Positions 41,934 to 50,745 of a stretch of DNA of 64,000 bases are shown here, piece by piece (within the stretch, counting starts at the first letter, position 1; every line of letters begins with the position of its first letter). The position numbers were made by a program, and so were the translations under genes. Location of the stretch: NCBI RefSeq assembly GCF_019039255.1, contig NZ_CP077062.1:3782001-3846000 (forward strand). Reading direction: 5' to 3'. The notes beneath the pieces were generated by a model. It had not been told where the DNA came from and did not search any database. It saw only the letters and a program-made list of their open reading frames with translations. The stretch comes from Nocardioides panacis. GTDB taxonomy: Bacteria > Actinomycetota > Actinomycetes > Propionibacteriales > Nocardioidaceae.

Positions 41934-42661
41934 GCCTGCGGATCCTGGTCATCGACGACGAGCAGCCGGCCCTCGACGAGCTCGCGTTCCTGCTCGGCCG
42001 CGACCCGCGGGTGACCGGGGTGCTGACGGCCGGCTCGGCTGCGGAGGCGCTCGCGGTGCTGCAGGACCAGCAGGTGGACGCGGTCTTCACCGACATCGCG
42101 ATGCCCGGGCTGACCGGCCTCGACCTGGCCCGGGCGCTGTCGCGCCGGCGCACGCCGCCCGCGGTGGTGTTCGTGACCGCGCACGACGAGCACGCCGTGG
42201 CCGCCTTCGACCTCGACGCCGTGGACTACCTGCTCAAGCCGGTCCGCGACGACCGGCTGGCCGAGGCGGTCCGCCGGGTGGACGCCGCCGGCGCCGGGGT
42301 GGCCGACGGCGAGGAGAGCATCCCGGTCGAGCTCGGCGGCGTCACCCGCTTCGTCGCCCGCAGCGACGTGCGCTACGCCGAGGCGCAGGGCGACTACGCG
42401 CGGCTGCACACGGCCGAGGGCAGCCACCTGCTCCGCACCCCGCTGAGCACCCTGGAGGAGGACTGGCACGACGCGGGCTTCGTGCGCATCCACCGCTCGC
42501 TGCTCGTCTCCCTGGCGTACGTCGACGAGGTCCGCGTCGAGGGCGGCCGGTGCAGCGTGCTGGTCGACGGCACCGAGCTCACCGTCAGCCGCCGGCACAC
42601 CCGCGAGCTGCGCGACGTGCTCGTCCGGCAGGCCCGGCCCGGCGGGACCCCGCGCGGATGA
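41930..42661 (+). CDS. LytTR-family response regulator
   Basis: The 243-residue protein has a receiver domain at the N-terminus (VIDDEQPA acidic pair, phospho-Asp in DAVFTDIAMPG, Lys in DYLLKPVRD) and a LytTR DNA-binding domain at the C-terminus (YAEAQGDYARLHT, FVRIHRSLLVSLAYV, LTVSRRHTREL). It is co-translated with the kinase and with the next gene through four-base ATGA overlaps at both ends. It probably activates the downstream transporter genes, perhaps including its own operon, in response to external or internal carboxylates. Confidence 0.92.
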   Translation: MSLRILVIDDEQPALDELAFLLGRDPRVTGVLTAGSAAEALAVLQDQQVDAVFTDIAMPGLTGLDLARALSRRRTPPAVVFVTAHDEHAVAAFDLDAVDYLLKPVRDDRLAEAVRRVDAAGAGVADGEESIPVELGGVTRFVARSDVRYAEAQGDYARLHTAEGSHLLRTPLSTLEEDWHDAGFVRIHRSLLVSLAYVDEVRVEGGRCSVLVDGTELTVSRRHTRELRDVLVRQARPGGTPRG

Positions 42662-43029
42662 CCGAGCCGCCCCGCCGGGTGCGGGTCACCAGCCCGCGCA
42701 CCGGCGCGACCCGGCGGCGGCGCGTCACCGGCGCCTCCGAGATCGACGCGCAGACCGACCTGGGCGAGGTCTACATGACCTCGCTGCTGCGCTCCCAGCT
42801 GCGGCTCGCGCTGCTGGTGCTCGGTGCAGTCGTGGTGCTGGTGGCCGGCCTGCCCCTGGTGTTCACGGTGTTCCCCGGCCTGGTCGACGTACAGGTGCTG
42901 GGGATGCCGCTGCCGTGGGTGCTGCTGGCGTTCGCGGTCTACCCCGTGCTGCTCGGCCTGGGCTGGCTCTACGTGCGGGCGGCGGAGCGCAACGAGCGGG
43001 ACTTCGCCGAGGTGGTGGAGCGGCCGTGA
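42658..43029 (+). CDS. DUF485-like two-helix protein, symporter accessory subunit
   Basis: This 123-residue protein has two transmembrane helices (LALLVLGAVVVLVAGLPLVF and LPWVLLAFAVYPVLLGLGWL) and a charged C-terminus (RAAERNERDFAEVVE). It overlaps the response regulator by four bases (ATGA) and the symporter by four bases (GTGA). Small proteins of this type (DUF485, YjcH) accompany acetate symporters. The N-terminus is Arg-rich and longer than in the second copy at 44659. Confidence 0.82.
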   Translation: MTEPPRRVRVTSPRTGATRRRRVTGASEIDAQTDLGEVYMTSLLRSQLRLALLVLGAVVVLVAGLPLVFTVFPGLVDVQVLGMPLPWVLLAFAVYPVLLGLGWLYVRAAERNERDFAEVVERP

Positions 43030-44525
43030 GCCCGGCGTTCGGCGTGGTGGCGGTGCTGCTGGTGGTGGTCGCGACGCTGTCGATCGGCGCCTACGGCTGG
43101 CGGTTCTCGCGGACCACCAGCGACTTCTTCGTGGCCTCCCGGTCCGTGCGCCCGGCGCTGAACGCGTCGGCCATCGGCGGGGAGTACCTCTCCGCCGCCT
43201 CGTTCCTCGGCGTCGCCGGGCTGGTGCTCGCGTTCGGCACCGACATGCTGTGGTACCCGGTCGGCTGGACCGCCGGCTACCTCGTCCTGCTGGTGCTGGT
43301 CGCCGCGCCGCTGCGCCGGTCCGGTGCCTACACGCTGCCCGACTTCGCCGAGGCCCGCCTCGAGTCCCGGTCGGTGCGCGGCACCTCCTCGCTGCTGGTC
43401 GTCGGGGTCGGCTGGCTCTACCTGATGCCGCAGTTCCAGGGCGCCGGGCTCTCGCTGGGCACGGTCGCCGGCACCCCGCCGTGGGTGGGCGGCACGGTGG
43501 TCGGGGCGGTGGTGCTGGTCAACGTGCTGTTCGGGGGCATGCGCAGCATCACCTTCGTGCAGGCCTTCCAGTACTGGCTCAAGCTCACCGCGCTGCTCGT
43601 CCCGGCGATGTTCCTGCTCGCCGTCTGGCGCGGCGACGGGTCGCCCGCCCTGGCCGACGGCGCGTGGGCGTCGCCGCTGGACTCCACCGAGGCGCACCCG
43701 CTCTACACGACCTACTCGATCATCGTCGCGACGTTCCTCGGCACGATGGGCCTGCCGCACGTCGTGGTGCGGTTCTACACCAACCCGGACGGCCGGACCG
43801 CCCGTCGTACGACGCTGGTGGTGCTGGCGCTGCTCGGGCTGTTCTACGTCCTGCCCCCCGTGTACGGCGCCCTCGGCAGGCTCTACGCGCCGGACCTGGT
43901 CGCCGCGGGCGCCACCGACACCGTCGTCCTCGAGCTGCCCGCGCGGATGGTCGGCGGGCTCGGTGGCGAGCTGCTGTCCGCGCTGACCGCGGCCGGCGCC
44001 TTCGCGGCGTTCCTGTCGACCTCCTCGGGGCTGACGATCGCGGTGGCCGGCGTGATCAGCCAGGACGTGATGGGCCGGCGGTTCCGTGGCGTGCGCGCCT
44101 TCCAGGCCGCGGCGGTCGTCGCGGTCGTCGTACCCCTGGGGCTGGCCGTCTCGGCGGAGGGCGTCGGCGTAGCCCGGGCGGTGGGGCTGGCGTTCGCGGT
44201 GGCGGCCTCGACGTTCTGCCCGCTGCTGGTGCTCGGCATCTGGTGGCGACGGCTCACCGACGTCGGCGCGATCGCCGGGATGGTCGTCGGCGGCCTGCTC
44301 TCCGGGGCGGCCGTCGTGCTGACCCTCCTCGACGTGGCCCGGCCCGGCTGGTCCGGGGCCCTGCTGTCGCAGCCGGCCGCCTGGACCGTGCCGGTGGCCT
44401 TCGCGACGATGGTCGTCGGCTCGCTGCTCACCCCGTCCCGGCTGCCGGCGCACGTCTCGCGCACGATGGTCCGGCTGCACACCCCCGAGGCGGTGGCCCT
44501 GGACCGCGGGCCGCAGCCGCTCTGA
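43026..44525 (+). CDS. Sodium:solute symporter family carboxylate transporter (first copy)
   Basis: This 499-residue SSS-family permease has about 13 helices. The family motif ASAIGGEYLSAASFLGVAG resembles the ActP signature; LGTMGLPHVVVRFYT and FSTSSG-like AFLSTSSGLTIAV are also present. The start GTG 43026 overlaps the accessory protein stop. It is the last gene of the run kinase, regulator, DUF485, symporter, in which every junction is a four-base overlap. It probably imports acetate, pyruvate or a related short acid with Na+ or H+. Confidence 0.9.
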   Translation: MSPAFGVVAVLLVVVATLSIGAYGWRFSRTTSDFFVASRSVRPALNASAIGGEYLSAASFLGVAGLVLAFGTDMLWYPVGWTAGYLVLLVLVAAPLRRSGAYTLPDFAEARLESRSVRGTSSLLVVGVGWLYLMPQFQGAGLSLGTVAGTPPWVGGTVVGAVVLVNVLFGGMRSITFVQAFQYWLKLTALLVPAMFLLAVWRGDGSPALADGAWASPLDSTEAHPLYTTYSIIVATFLGTMGLPHVVVRFYTNPDGRTARRTTLVVLALLGLFYVLPPVYGALGRLYAPDLVAAGATDTVVLELPARMVGGLGGELLSALTAAGAFAAFLSTSSGLTIAVAGVISQDVMGRRFRGVRAFQAAAVVAVVVPLGLAVSAEGVGVARAVGLAFAVAASTFCPLLVLGIWWRRLTDVGAIAGMVVGGLLSGAAVVLTLLDVARPGWSGALLSQPAAWTVPVAFATMVVGSLLTPSRLPAHVSRTMVRLHTPEAVALDRGPQPL

Positions 44526-44658
44526 CCGTTCGTCGTCCGTTCCGGGCCGCCTGCCGCACCGGTGGCCGCGCCCCCTCCCCGCGGGTCGCCGCCGTCCCTA
44601 GCGTGACGGGCATCACAGCCCGGTCACCGACCGGGCCGACGACCCTGAGGTGATCCGG

Positions 44659-45036
44659 ATGAGCGACGAAGAGACGACATCGGCGGCCGAGCCGCCGGCC
44701 TGGAAGGCCCACGGGACCTCCGGCCACGCGGTCTACGAGGAGCTGGCCGCCTCCGAGGACTTCCACGAGCTCCGCAAGCGGTACCGCGCCTTCGTGGTCC
44801 CCTACACGGTGGCGTTCCTGACCTGGTACCTGCTGTACGTGCTGATGTCGAACTGGGCCGACGGCTTCATGGACACCAAGATCGTCGGGCACGTCAACGT
44901 CGCCCTGGTCTTCGGGCTGCTGCAGTTCGTCTCCACGTTCACGATCGCGGTGATCTACTCCCGCTTCGCCAGCCGCCGGCTCGACCCGCTCGCCGGCAAC
45001 CTGCGCGAGCGCTACTACGACGAGGTGCCCCGATGA
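44659..45036 (+). CDS. DUF485 membrane protein (YjcH-like)
   Basis: This 125-residue protein starts at ATG 44659 behind GAGGTG; GTG 44650 is a weaker alternative. The conserved part FHELRKRYRAFVVPYTVAFL is the DUF485 signature. Two transmembrane helices follow, with NVALVFGLLQFVSTFTIAVI as the second. It overlaps the ActP gene by four bases (ATGA). In E. coli the homologue yjcH lies between acs and actP; here the order is DUF485-actP-acs. Confidence 0.9.
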   Translation: MSDEETTSAAEPPAWKAHGTSGHAVYEELAASEDFHELRKRYRAFVVPYTVAFLTWYLLYVLMSNWADGFMDTKIVGHVNVALVFGLLQFVSTFTIAVIYSRFASRRLDPLAGNLRERYYDEVPR

Positions 45037-46655
45037 GCACGCAGACCCTGACCTCGATCCTGTTCCTGGCGGTCGTCGCGCTGACCGTCGGCATCACCTT
45101 CTGGGCCAGCCGGCAGACGTCCGGCGCCACCGACTACTACTCCGGCGGCCGGTCGTTCAGCGGCTTCCAGAACGGCCTGGCGATCTCGGGTGACTACATG
45201 TCCGCCGCGTCGTTCCTGGGCATCTCGGGCGCCATCGCGCTGGCCGGGTACGACGGCTTCCTCTACTCCATCGGCTTCCTGGTCGCCTGGCTGGTCGCGC
45301 TGCTGCTGGTCGCCGAGCTCCTGCGCAACTCCGGCCGCTACACGATGGCCGACCAGCTCGCCTACCGCATGAAGCAGCGCCCGGTGCGCACCGCCGCGGC
45401 CACCTCGACCGTCGTGGTCTCGATCTTCTACCTGCTCGCGCAGATGGTCGGCGCGGGCTCCCTGGTCGCCCTGCTGCTCGGGGTCGACAGCCAGTCGCTG
45501 AAGAACATCACCATCGTCGGGGTCGGCCTGCTGATGATCTTCTACGTCACCGTCGGGGGCATGAAGGGCACCACCTGGGTGCAGATCGTCAAGGCGGTGC
45601 TGCTGATGACAGGCACCGTGCTGATCACCGTCCTGGTGCTGGCGAAGTTCGGCTTCAACATCTCCGACCTGCTCGGCGCCGCGGCGGAGAACACCGGCAA
45701 GGGCGAGGCGTTCCTCCAGCCGGGCCTGAAGTACGGCGTCAGCACCACCAGCAAGATCGACTTCGTCAGCCTCGGCATCGCGCTGGTGCTCGGCACGGCC
45801 GGCCTGCCGCACATCCTGATCCGCTTCTACACCGTCCCGACCGCCGCCGACGCGCGGCGCTCGGTGCAGTGGGCGATCGGGCTGATCGGCGCGTTCTACC
45901 TGATGACCCTGGTCCTCGGCTTCGGTGCCGCGGCGCTGATCGACACCGGCGCGGACAGCAAGGTCGCGGCCAGCGGCGGCAACCTCGCCTCCCCGCTGCT
46001 CGCCGAGGCCGTCGGCGGCGGGTCCGGGTCCACCGGGGGCGCCGTGCTCCTGGCACTGATCTCCGCGGTGGCCTTCGCCACCATCCTCGCGGTGGTCGCC
46101 GGGCTGACCCTCACCTCGGCCTCCTCGGTGGCGCACGACCTGTACGCCAACGTCTGGAAGCGGGGCACCGCGAGCGAGCAGTCCGAGATCAGGGTCGCGA
46201 AGATCTCGGCGTTCGTGATCGGCGGCATCGCGATCGCGCTGGCGATCCCGGCGCAGAAGCTGAACATCGCGTTCCTGGTCGCGCTGGCCTTCGCGGTGGC
46301 GGCGTCGGCGAACCTGCCGTCGATCATCTACAACCTGTTCTGGCGCCGGTTCAACACCCGCGGCGCCACCTGGAGCATCTACGGCGGCCTGGTCTCCAGC
46401 CTCGGGCTGGTGCTGTTCTCGCCGGTGGTGTCCGGCAAGGTCGTCGACGGCGTCAACCTGAGCCTGCTGCCGGCGAGCATCGACTTCTCCTGGTTCCCGC
46501 TGGAGAACCCCGGCATCGTGTCGATCCCGCTCGGCTTCCTGTTCGGCTACCTCGGCGCGGTCACCTCCAAGGAGCCCGAGGCCGAGGCGGCGTACGACGA
46601 GCTGGAGGTCCGGTCCCTGACCGGCGCCGGCGCCGAAGGGGCCGTCAGCCACTGA
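45033..46655 (+). CDS. actP: Cation/acetate symporter ActP-type (second copy)
   Basis: This 540-residue SSS permease is closer to classical ActP than the copy at 43026. Motifs are TDYYSGGRSFSGFQNGLAIS, GDYMSAASFLGISG, GTAGLPHILIRFYTVP and ASANLPSIIYNLFWRRFNTR. It imports acetate with a cation. It is coupled to its DUF485 partner and is followed by a terminator hairpin and then acetyl-CoA synthetase, so uptake and activation genes are adjacent. Confidence 0.92.
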   Translation: MSTQTLTSILFLAVVALTVGITFWASRQTSGATDYYSGGRSFSGFQNGLAISGDYMSAASFLGISGAIALAGYDGFLYSIGFLVAWLVALLLVAELLRNSGRYTMADQLAYRMKQRPVRTAAATSTVVVSIFYLLAQMVGAGSLVALLLGVDSQSLKNITIVGVGLLMIFYVTVGGMKGTTWVQIVKAVLLMTGTVLITVLVLAKFGFNISDLLGAAAENTGKGEAFLQPGLKYGVSTTSKIDFVSLGIALVLGTAGLPHILIRFYTVPTAADARRSVQWAIGLIGAFYLMTLVLGFGAAALIDTGADSKVAASGGNLASPLLAEAVGGGSGSTGGAVLLALISAVAFATILAVVAGLTLTSASSVAHDLYANVWKRGTASEQSEIRVAKISAFVIGGIAIALAIPAQKLNIAFLVALAFAVAASANLPSIIYNLFWRRFNTRGATWSIYGGLVSSLGLVLFSPVVSGKVVDGVNLSLLPASIDFSWFPLENPGIVSIPLGFLFGYLGAVTSKEPEAEAAYDELEVRSLTGAGAEGAVSH

Positions 46656-46664
46656 CGGTCCTGC

Positions 46665-46703
46665 GGGGGAGGGGCTACCTGCTCGGAGGGTGCCCCCTCC
46701 CCC
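46665..46703 (+). terminator. Terminator hairpin between actP and acs
   Basis: GGGGGAGGGGC (46665-46675) pairs with GCCCCCTCCCCC (46692-46703) with one bulge and a 16-base loop. It lies ten bases after the actP stop. A -10-like TAGGGT (46714-46719) follows, so acs probably has its own promoter. Confidence 0.65.
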
Positions 46704-46757
46704 GGCGCATGACTAGGGTGACCGGAGACCGTGTCGAGAACCGAGAAGGAGCCGATC

Positions 46758-48719
46758 GTGAGCGAGCAGGGCCTGTCCAACCTGATGCACGAGGAGCGCC
46801 ACTTCGACCCGCCGGAGGAGTTCGCGAAGAACGCGAACGTCACCGCCGAGGTCTACGAGGAGGCCGACCGCGACAGGCCGGCGTTCTGGGGCAAGCAGGC
46901 CGAGCGGATCACCTGGGCCGAGCCGTTCACCGAGGTGCTCGACTGGAGCAACCCGCCCTTCGCCAAGTGGTTCGTCGGCGGCAAGCTGAACGCGTCCTAC
47001 AACTGCGTGGACCGGCACGTCGAGGCCGGCAACGGCGACCGGGTCGCCTACCACTGGGTCGGCGAGCCCGAGGGCGACACCCGCGACGTCACCTATGCCG
47101 ACCTCAAGGACGAGGTGTCCCAGGCGGCGAACGCGCTGGTCGAGCTGGGCGTCCAGGCCGGCGACCGGGTCGCGATCTACATGCCGATGATCCCCGAGAC
47201 CGTCGTCGCGATGCTGGCCTGCGCCCGGATCGGCGCCCCGCACATCGTGGTGTTCGGCGGGTTCTCCTCCCAGGCGCTGGTCGACCGGATCCAGGACTGC
47301 GACGCCCGCGTGGTGATCACCGCCGACGGCGGCTACCGCCGCGGGTCGGCCGCCGGGCTCAAGCCGGCCGTCGACGAGGCGCTCGAGAAGTGCCCGTCCG
47401 TCCGCAACGTCGTGGTGGTCCGGCGCACCGGCCAGGACATCGGCTGGACCGAGGGCCGCGACCTGTGGTGGGACGACGTGGTCGGCCGGCAGAGCACCGA
47501 GCACACCCCCGAGGCGTTCGACGCCGAGCACCCGCTCTACGTGATGTACACCTCCGGCACCACCGGCAAGCCCAAGGGCATCCTGCACACCACCGGCGGC
47601 TACCTCGTCGGCACGTCCTACACCCACTGGTCGGTCTTCGACCTCAAGGACGACGACGTGTTCTGGACCGCGGCCGACATCGGCTGGGTCACCGGGCACT
47701 CCTACATCGTCTACGGTCCGCTGGCCAACGGCGCGACGTCCGTGATGTACGAAGGCACCCCGGACACCCCGCACAAGGGCATCTGGTGGGACATCGTCGA
47801 GAAGTACAAGGTCTCGATCCTGTACTGCGCCCCGACCGCGATCCGGACGTTCATGAAGTGGGGCAAGGAGATCCCCGAGAAGGCCGACCTCTCCTCGCTG
47901 CGGCTGCTCGGCTCGGTGGGTGAGTCCATCAACCCCGAGGCGTACATGTGGTACCGCGAGGTCATCGGCGGCGGGAGGTGCCCCATCGTGGACACCTGGT
48001 GGCAGACCGAGACCGGCCAGCTGATGATCAGCCCGCTGCCCGGCGTCACCTCCGGGAAGCCCGGCTCGGCGATGAAGGGCCTGCCCGGCATCTCCGCGGT
48101 GGTCGTCGACGACGCCGGCAAGCCGGTGGGCAAGGGCGAGGGCGGCTACCTCGTGCTGACCGAGCCGTGGCCGGCGATGCTGCGCACGATCTACGGCGAC
48201 GACGAGCGCTACAAGGACACCTACTGGTCGCGCTTCGAGAACATGTACTTCGCCGGCGACGGCGCCAAGCTCGACGAGGACGGCGACATCTGGCTCCTCG
48301 GCCGGGTCGACGACGTGATGAACGTGTCGGGCCACCGGCTGTCCACCACCGAGATCGAGTCCGCACTGGTGTCGCACCCCAAGGTGGCCGAGGCCGCGGT
48401 GGTCGGCGCCACCGACGAGGACACCGGCCAGGCGGTCTGCGCGTTCGTGATCCTGCGGGACTCGGCGGGCGACGGCGGCGACGACATCGTCGAGGAGCTC
48501 CGGGCGCACGTCGCCAAGGAGATCGGCAAGATCGCCCGGCCGCGGCAGATCATGGTCGTGCCCGAGCTGCCGAAGACCCGCTCCGGCAAGATCATGCGGC
48601 GGCTGCTGCGCGACGTCGCCGAGGACCGCGAGGTCGGCGACGTCACCACGCTGGCGGACTCGACGGTGATGAACCTGATCTCCGACAACCTCAAGGGCGG
48701 CGGCGCGGACGAGGACTGA
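46758..48719 (+). CDS. acs: Acetyl-CoA synthetase (AMP-forming)
   Basis: This 653-residue enzyme converts acetate, ATP and CoA to acetyl-CoA. AMP-binding motifs are YTSGTTGKPKGI, the acyl-adenylate signature DTWWQTETGQ, and the hinge and C-terminal motif GRVDDVMNVSGHRLSTTEIE. The Lys in KTRSGKIMRRLLR is the site that Pat-type acetyltransferases modify in other bacteria. I chose GTG 46758 behind GAAGGAG; a GTG at 46731 would add nine residues. The GC-rich leader and separate -10 element suggest regulation independent of the symporters. Confidence 0.96.
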   Translation: MSEQGLSNLMHEERHFDPPEEFAKNANVTAEVYEEADRDRPAFWGKQAERITWAEPFTEVLDWSNPPFAKWFVGGKLNASYNCVDRHVEAGNGDRVAYHWVGEPEGDTRDVTYADLKDEVSQAANALVELGVQAGDRVAIYMPMIPETVVAMLACARIGAPHIVVFGGFSSQALVDRIQDCDARVVITADGGYRRGSAAGLKPAVDEALEKCPSVRNVVVVRRTGQDIGWTEGRDLWWDDVVGRQSTEHTPEAFDAEHPLYVMYTSGTTGKPKGILHTTGGYLVGTSYTHWSVFDLKDDDVFWTAADIGWVTGHSYIVYGPLANGATSVMYEGTPDTPHKGIWWDIVEKYKVSILYCAPTAIRTFMKWGKEIPEKADLSSLRLLGSVGESINPEAYMWYREVIGGGRCPIVDTWWQTETGQLMISPLPGVTSGKPGSAMKGLPGISAVVVDDAGKPVGKGEGGYLVLTEPWPAMLRTIYGDDERYKDTYWSRFENMYFAGDGAKLDEDGDIWLLGRVDDVMNVSGHRLSTTEIESALVSHPKVAEAAVVGATDEDTGQAVCAFVILRDSAGDGGDDIVEELRAHVAKEIGKIARPRQIMVVPELPKTRSGKIMRRLLRDVAEDREVGDVTTLADSTVMNLISDNLKGGGADED

Positions 48720-48722
48720 GGC

Positions 48723-49316
48723 TCAGCCGACCACGGCGCCGTGCTGCTCGGCGAGCACCACGGCGCCGGCCAGGTCGAGCCGGGTGCCGCGCATCCGGGC
48801 GTCCCGGAGGTCGGCGTGCTCCAGGGTCGCGCCCCGCAGGTCGGCCTCGCTGAGGTCCGCGCCGCGGAGCACCGCCCGGGAGAGGTCGCAGCCGGCCAGC
48901 ACGGTCCCGGTCAGGTCCGCCTCGGCGAGGTCGGCCTCGGTCATCACCAGGCCGGACAGGTCCACCCGGGACAGCGTGGCGCCGCGCATCGTCACGCCGC
49001 GCCACTGGCCGCCGGTGACCGTCAGCGGGCGCAGCGTGCAGCCCACGAAGACCGAGCCGTCGAGCTTGCTGCCGCGCAGGGTGGCGCCGAACAGCGACGT
49101 ACGACGGAGCGTGCAGCCGGCGAACGCCGCCGACTCGAGCACCGCGGCGTTGAACCGGACGGACTCGAACGTGCACGACTCGAAGACCACGCCGCGGGCC
49201 GTCGCCTCGGTCAGGTCGACGTCGCGGAACGTGCAGCCCACGTAGCGGCGACCGGTGAGGTCCTCGGCGTACCAGTCCTCGTCGCGGAAGGTCTCGTCCT
49301 GCGCGGTCACGGTCAC
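48723..49316 (-). CDS. Pentapeptide-repeat protein
   Basis: This 197-residue protein is made almost entirely of pentapeptide repeats A(D/N)LXX-type, seen as VDLTEATARGVVFESCTF, SRVDLSGLVMTEADLAEADL and SEADLRGATLEHADLRDARM. The fold is a right-handed quadrilateral beta-helix. Some relatives (QnrB, MfpA) mimic DNA and protect gyrase, but many have no known role. GTG 49316 follows GAGGG. It is convergent with acs, with only three bases between the stops, and is not part of the mycobacterial order, so it may be a local insertion. Confidence 0.85.
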   Translation of the reverse strand: MTVTAQDETFRDEDWYAEDLTGRRYVGCTFRDVDLTEATARGVVFESCTFESVRFNAAVLESAAFAGCTLRRTSLFGATLRGSKLDGSVFVGCTLRPLTVTGGQWRGVTMRGATLSRVDLSGLVMTEADLAEADLTGTVLAGCDLSRAVLRGADLSEADLRGATLEHADLRDARMRGTRLDLAGAVVLAEQHGAVVG

Positions 49317-49400
49317 CGCACCACCCTCACACAGGCGCCCGGGCCGCCGTACGAGGTGCACGGTTTGGTCCCGGTAGTCTTCGGGCACCAAGGAGGCACC

Positions 49401-49829
49401 ATGACCCACGTCAGCAACGCACCCGTGACCAGGCCCCAGCCCGACGTCCCCAGCAAGGACGACCCGACCCTCGGCAAGCTCGTCTCCGACGCGAGCCGGG
49501 ACATCTCCGCGCTCGTGCGCGGCGAGATCGCCCTGGCCAAGTCCGAGCTCAAGGTGAGCGTCAAGGCCGGCGGCCTCGGCCTCGGCCTGTTCGGCGCCGC
49601 CGCGTTCCTCGGCCTGCTGGCGATCATCATGCTCTCGGTGGCGATCGCCTACTTCGTGCACATGACCGGGCTCGACCTGGCCTGGTGCTTCCTGATCGTC
49701 TTCGTGCTCTACCTCCTGATCGCCGGGCTGCTCGCCTTCATCGGCGTCAAGAAGGTCAAGCAGGTCAAGGCGCCGGAGCGGGCGATCCACCAGGCGCAGG
49801 AGACCAAGAACATCCTCAAGCGTGGCTGA
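49401..49829 (+). CDS. Holin-like (phage holin superfamily III) membrane protein, Rv3669-like
   Basis: This 142-residue protein starts at ATG 49401 behind a consensus AAGGAGG. An N-terminal amphipathic part (KLVSDASRDISALVRGEIAL) is followed by two transmembrane helices (LFGAAAFLGLLAIIMLSVAI and WCFLIVFVLYLLIAGLLAFI) and a basic tail. The family name comes from a database; nothing here suggests a phage. The position before the EphE-like gene matches Rv3669, a cell-envelope protein of unknown role. It overlaps the next gene by eight bases. Confidence 0.82.
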   Translation: MTHVSNAPVTRPQPDVPSKDDPTLGKLVSDASRDISALVRGEIALAKSELKVSVKAGGLGLGLFGAAAFLGLLAIIMLSVAIAYFVHMTGLDLAWCFLIVFVLYLLIAGLLAFIGVKKVKQVKAPERAIHQAQETKNILKRG

Positions 49830-50745
49830 GCAGCACCCCCACCGGCACCACCCCGACTCCGTCGAGATCCCGGGCCCCTGGCAGCACCGTCACGTCGCTG
49901 CCAACGGGGCCCGGTTCCATGTCGCGGAGGCGGGCCCGTCCGACGGCCCGCTGGTCCTGCTGCTGCACGGCTTCCCCGAGTTCTGGTGGGCCTGGCGCGC
50001 CCAGCTGCCGGTGCTGGCCGGGCTGGGCTACCGCGCCGTCGCGATGGACCTGCGCGGCTACGGCGGCTCGGACAAGACCCCGGACGGCTACGACCCGCTG
50101 ACCCTCGCCCAGGACGTGGCGGGCGTGGTCAAGGCGCTCGGCGCGCGCAGCGCGGTGCTGGTCGGGCACGGCTGGGGCGGGTACGTCGCGTGGACGGCCG
50201 CCGCGCTGCACGCGCGGGAGGTCTCGGCGCTCTGCGCGGTCTCGGCGCCGCACCCGGCGGCGATGCTGGGCGCGCTGCGGCCCGGCAGCCTGGCCGCGCG
50301 GCACGTCCTGGCGATGCAGCTGCCCTGGGTCCCGGAGCGGCGGCTGGCCGACCCGTCCAGCGGCTTCCTGGCCGACCACCTGCGCTCCTGGAGCGGTCCG
50401 GGGCCGTTCCCGGACGTCGACGCGATCGCGACGTACCAGCGTGCGATCGGGCTCTGGCCGGCCTCGCACTGCGCGCTGGAGTACCACCGCTGGCTGTTCC
50501 GCTCCCGGCTGCGCGCCGACGGCCGCCGGTTCGGGCGGCTGATGCGCCGACCGGTCAGCCAGCCGGTGCTGTCGGTGTCCGGCGCCGAGGACCCGGCGGT
50601 GCCCGTTGACGCCGTCGCCCGCTCGCGCGCGCACGTCGTGGGCGGGCTGACCGAGCAGGTGCTGCCCGGGGTGGGGCACTTCCCGCACGAGGAGGCCCCG
50701 GAGGCGTTCACCGCGGCCCTGACCGGCTGGCTCGGGCGGCTGTAG
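49822..50745 (+). CDS. Epoxide-hydrolase-like alpha/beta hydrolase lacking the nucleophile Asp
   Basis: This 307-residue alpha/beta hydrolase sits at the position of mycobacterial ephE (Rv3670). The HGFPEFWW oxyanion motif, DLRGYGGSDK and the C-terminal GVGHFPHEE with the catalytic His are typical of epoxide hydrolases. The nucleophile elbow, normally GHDWGG, reads VGHGWGGYV, so the attacking Asp is Gly. The protein should be unable to form the usual ester intermediate and may be a binding protein or use another mechanism. The stop TAG abuts the stop of the convergent MarP gene without a base between. Confidence 0.85.
   Translation: MAEQHPHRHHPDSVEIPGPWQHRHVAANGARFHVAEAGPSDGPLVLLLHGFPEFWWAWRAQLPVLAGLGYRAVAMDLRGYGGSDKTPDGYDPLTLAQDVAGVVKALGARSAVLVGHGWGGYVAWTAAALHAREVSALCAVSAPHPAAMLGALRPGSLAARHVLAMQLPWVPERRLADPSSGFLADHLRSWSGPGPFPDVDAIATYQRAIGLWPASHCALEYHRWLFRSRLRADGRRFGRLMRRPVSQPVLSVSGAEDPAVPVDAVARSRAHVVGGLTEQVLPGVGHFPHEEAPEAFTAALTGWLGRL

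Noticed and set aside
49401-49829. Prophage remnant because of the holin-family match
   Set aside because: The gene is part of conserved core order (Rv3669-like) and no other phage gene is near.
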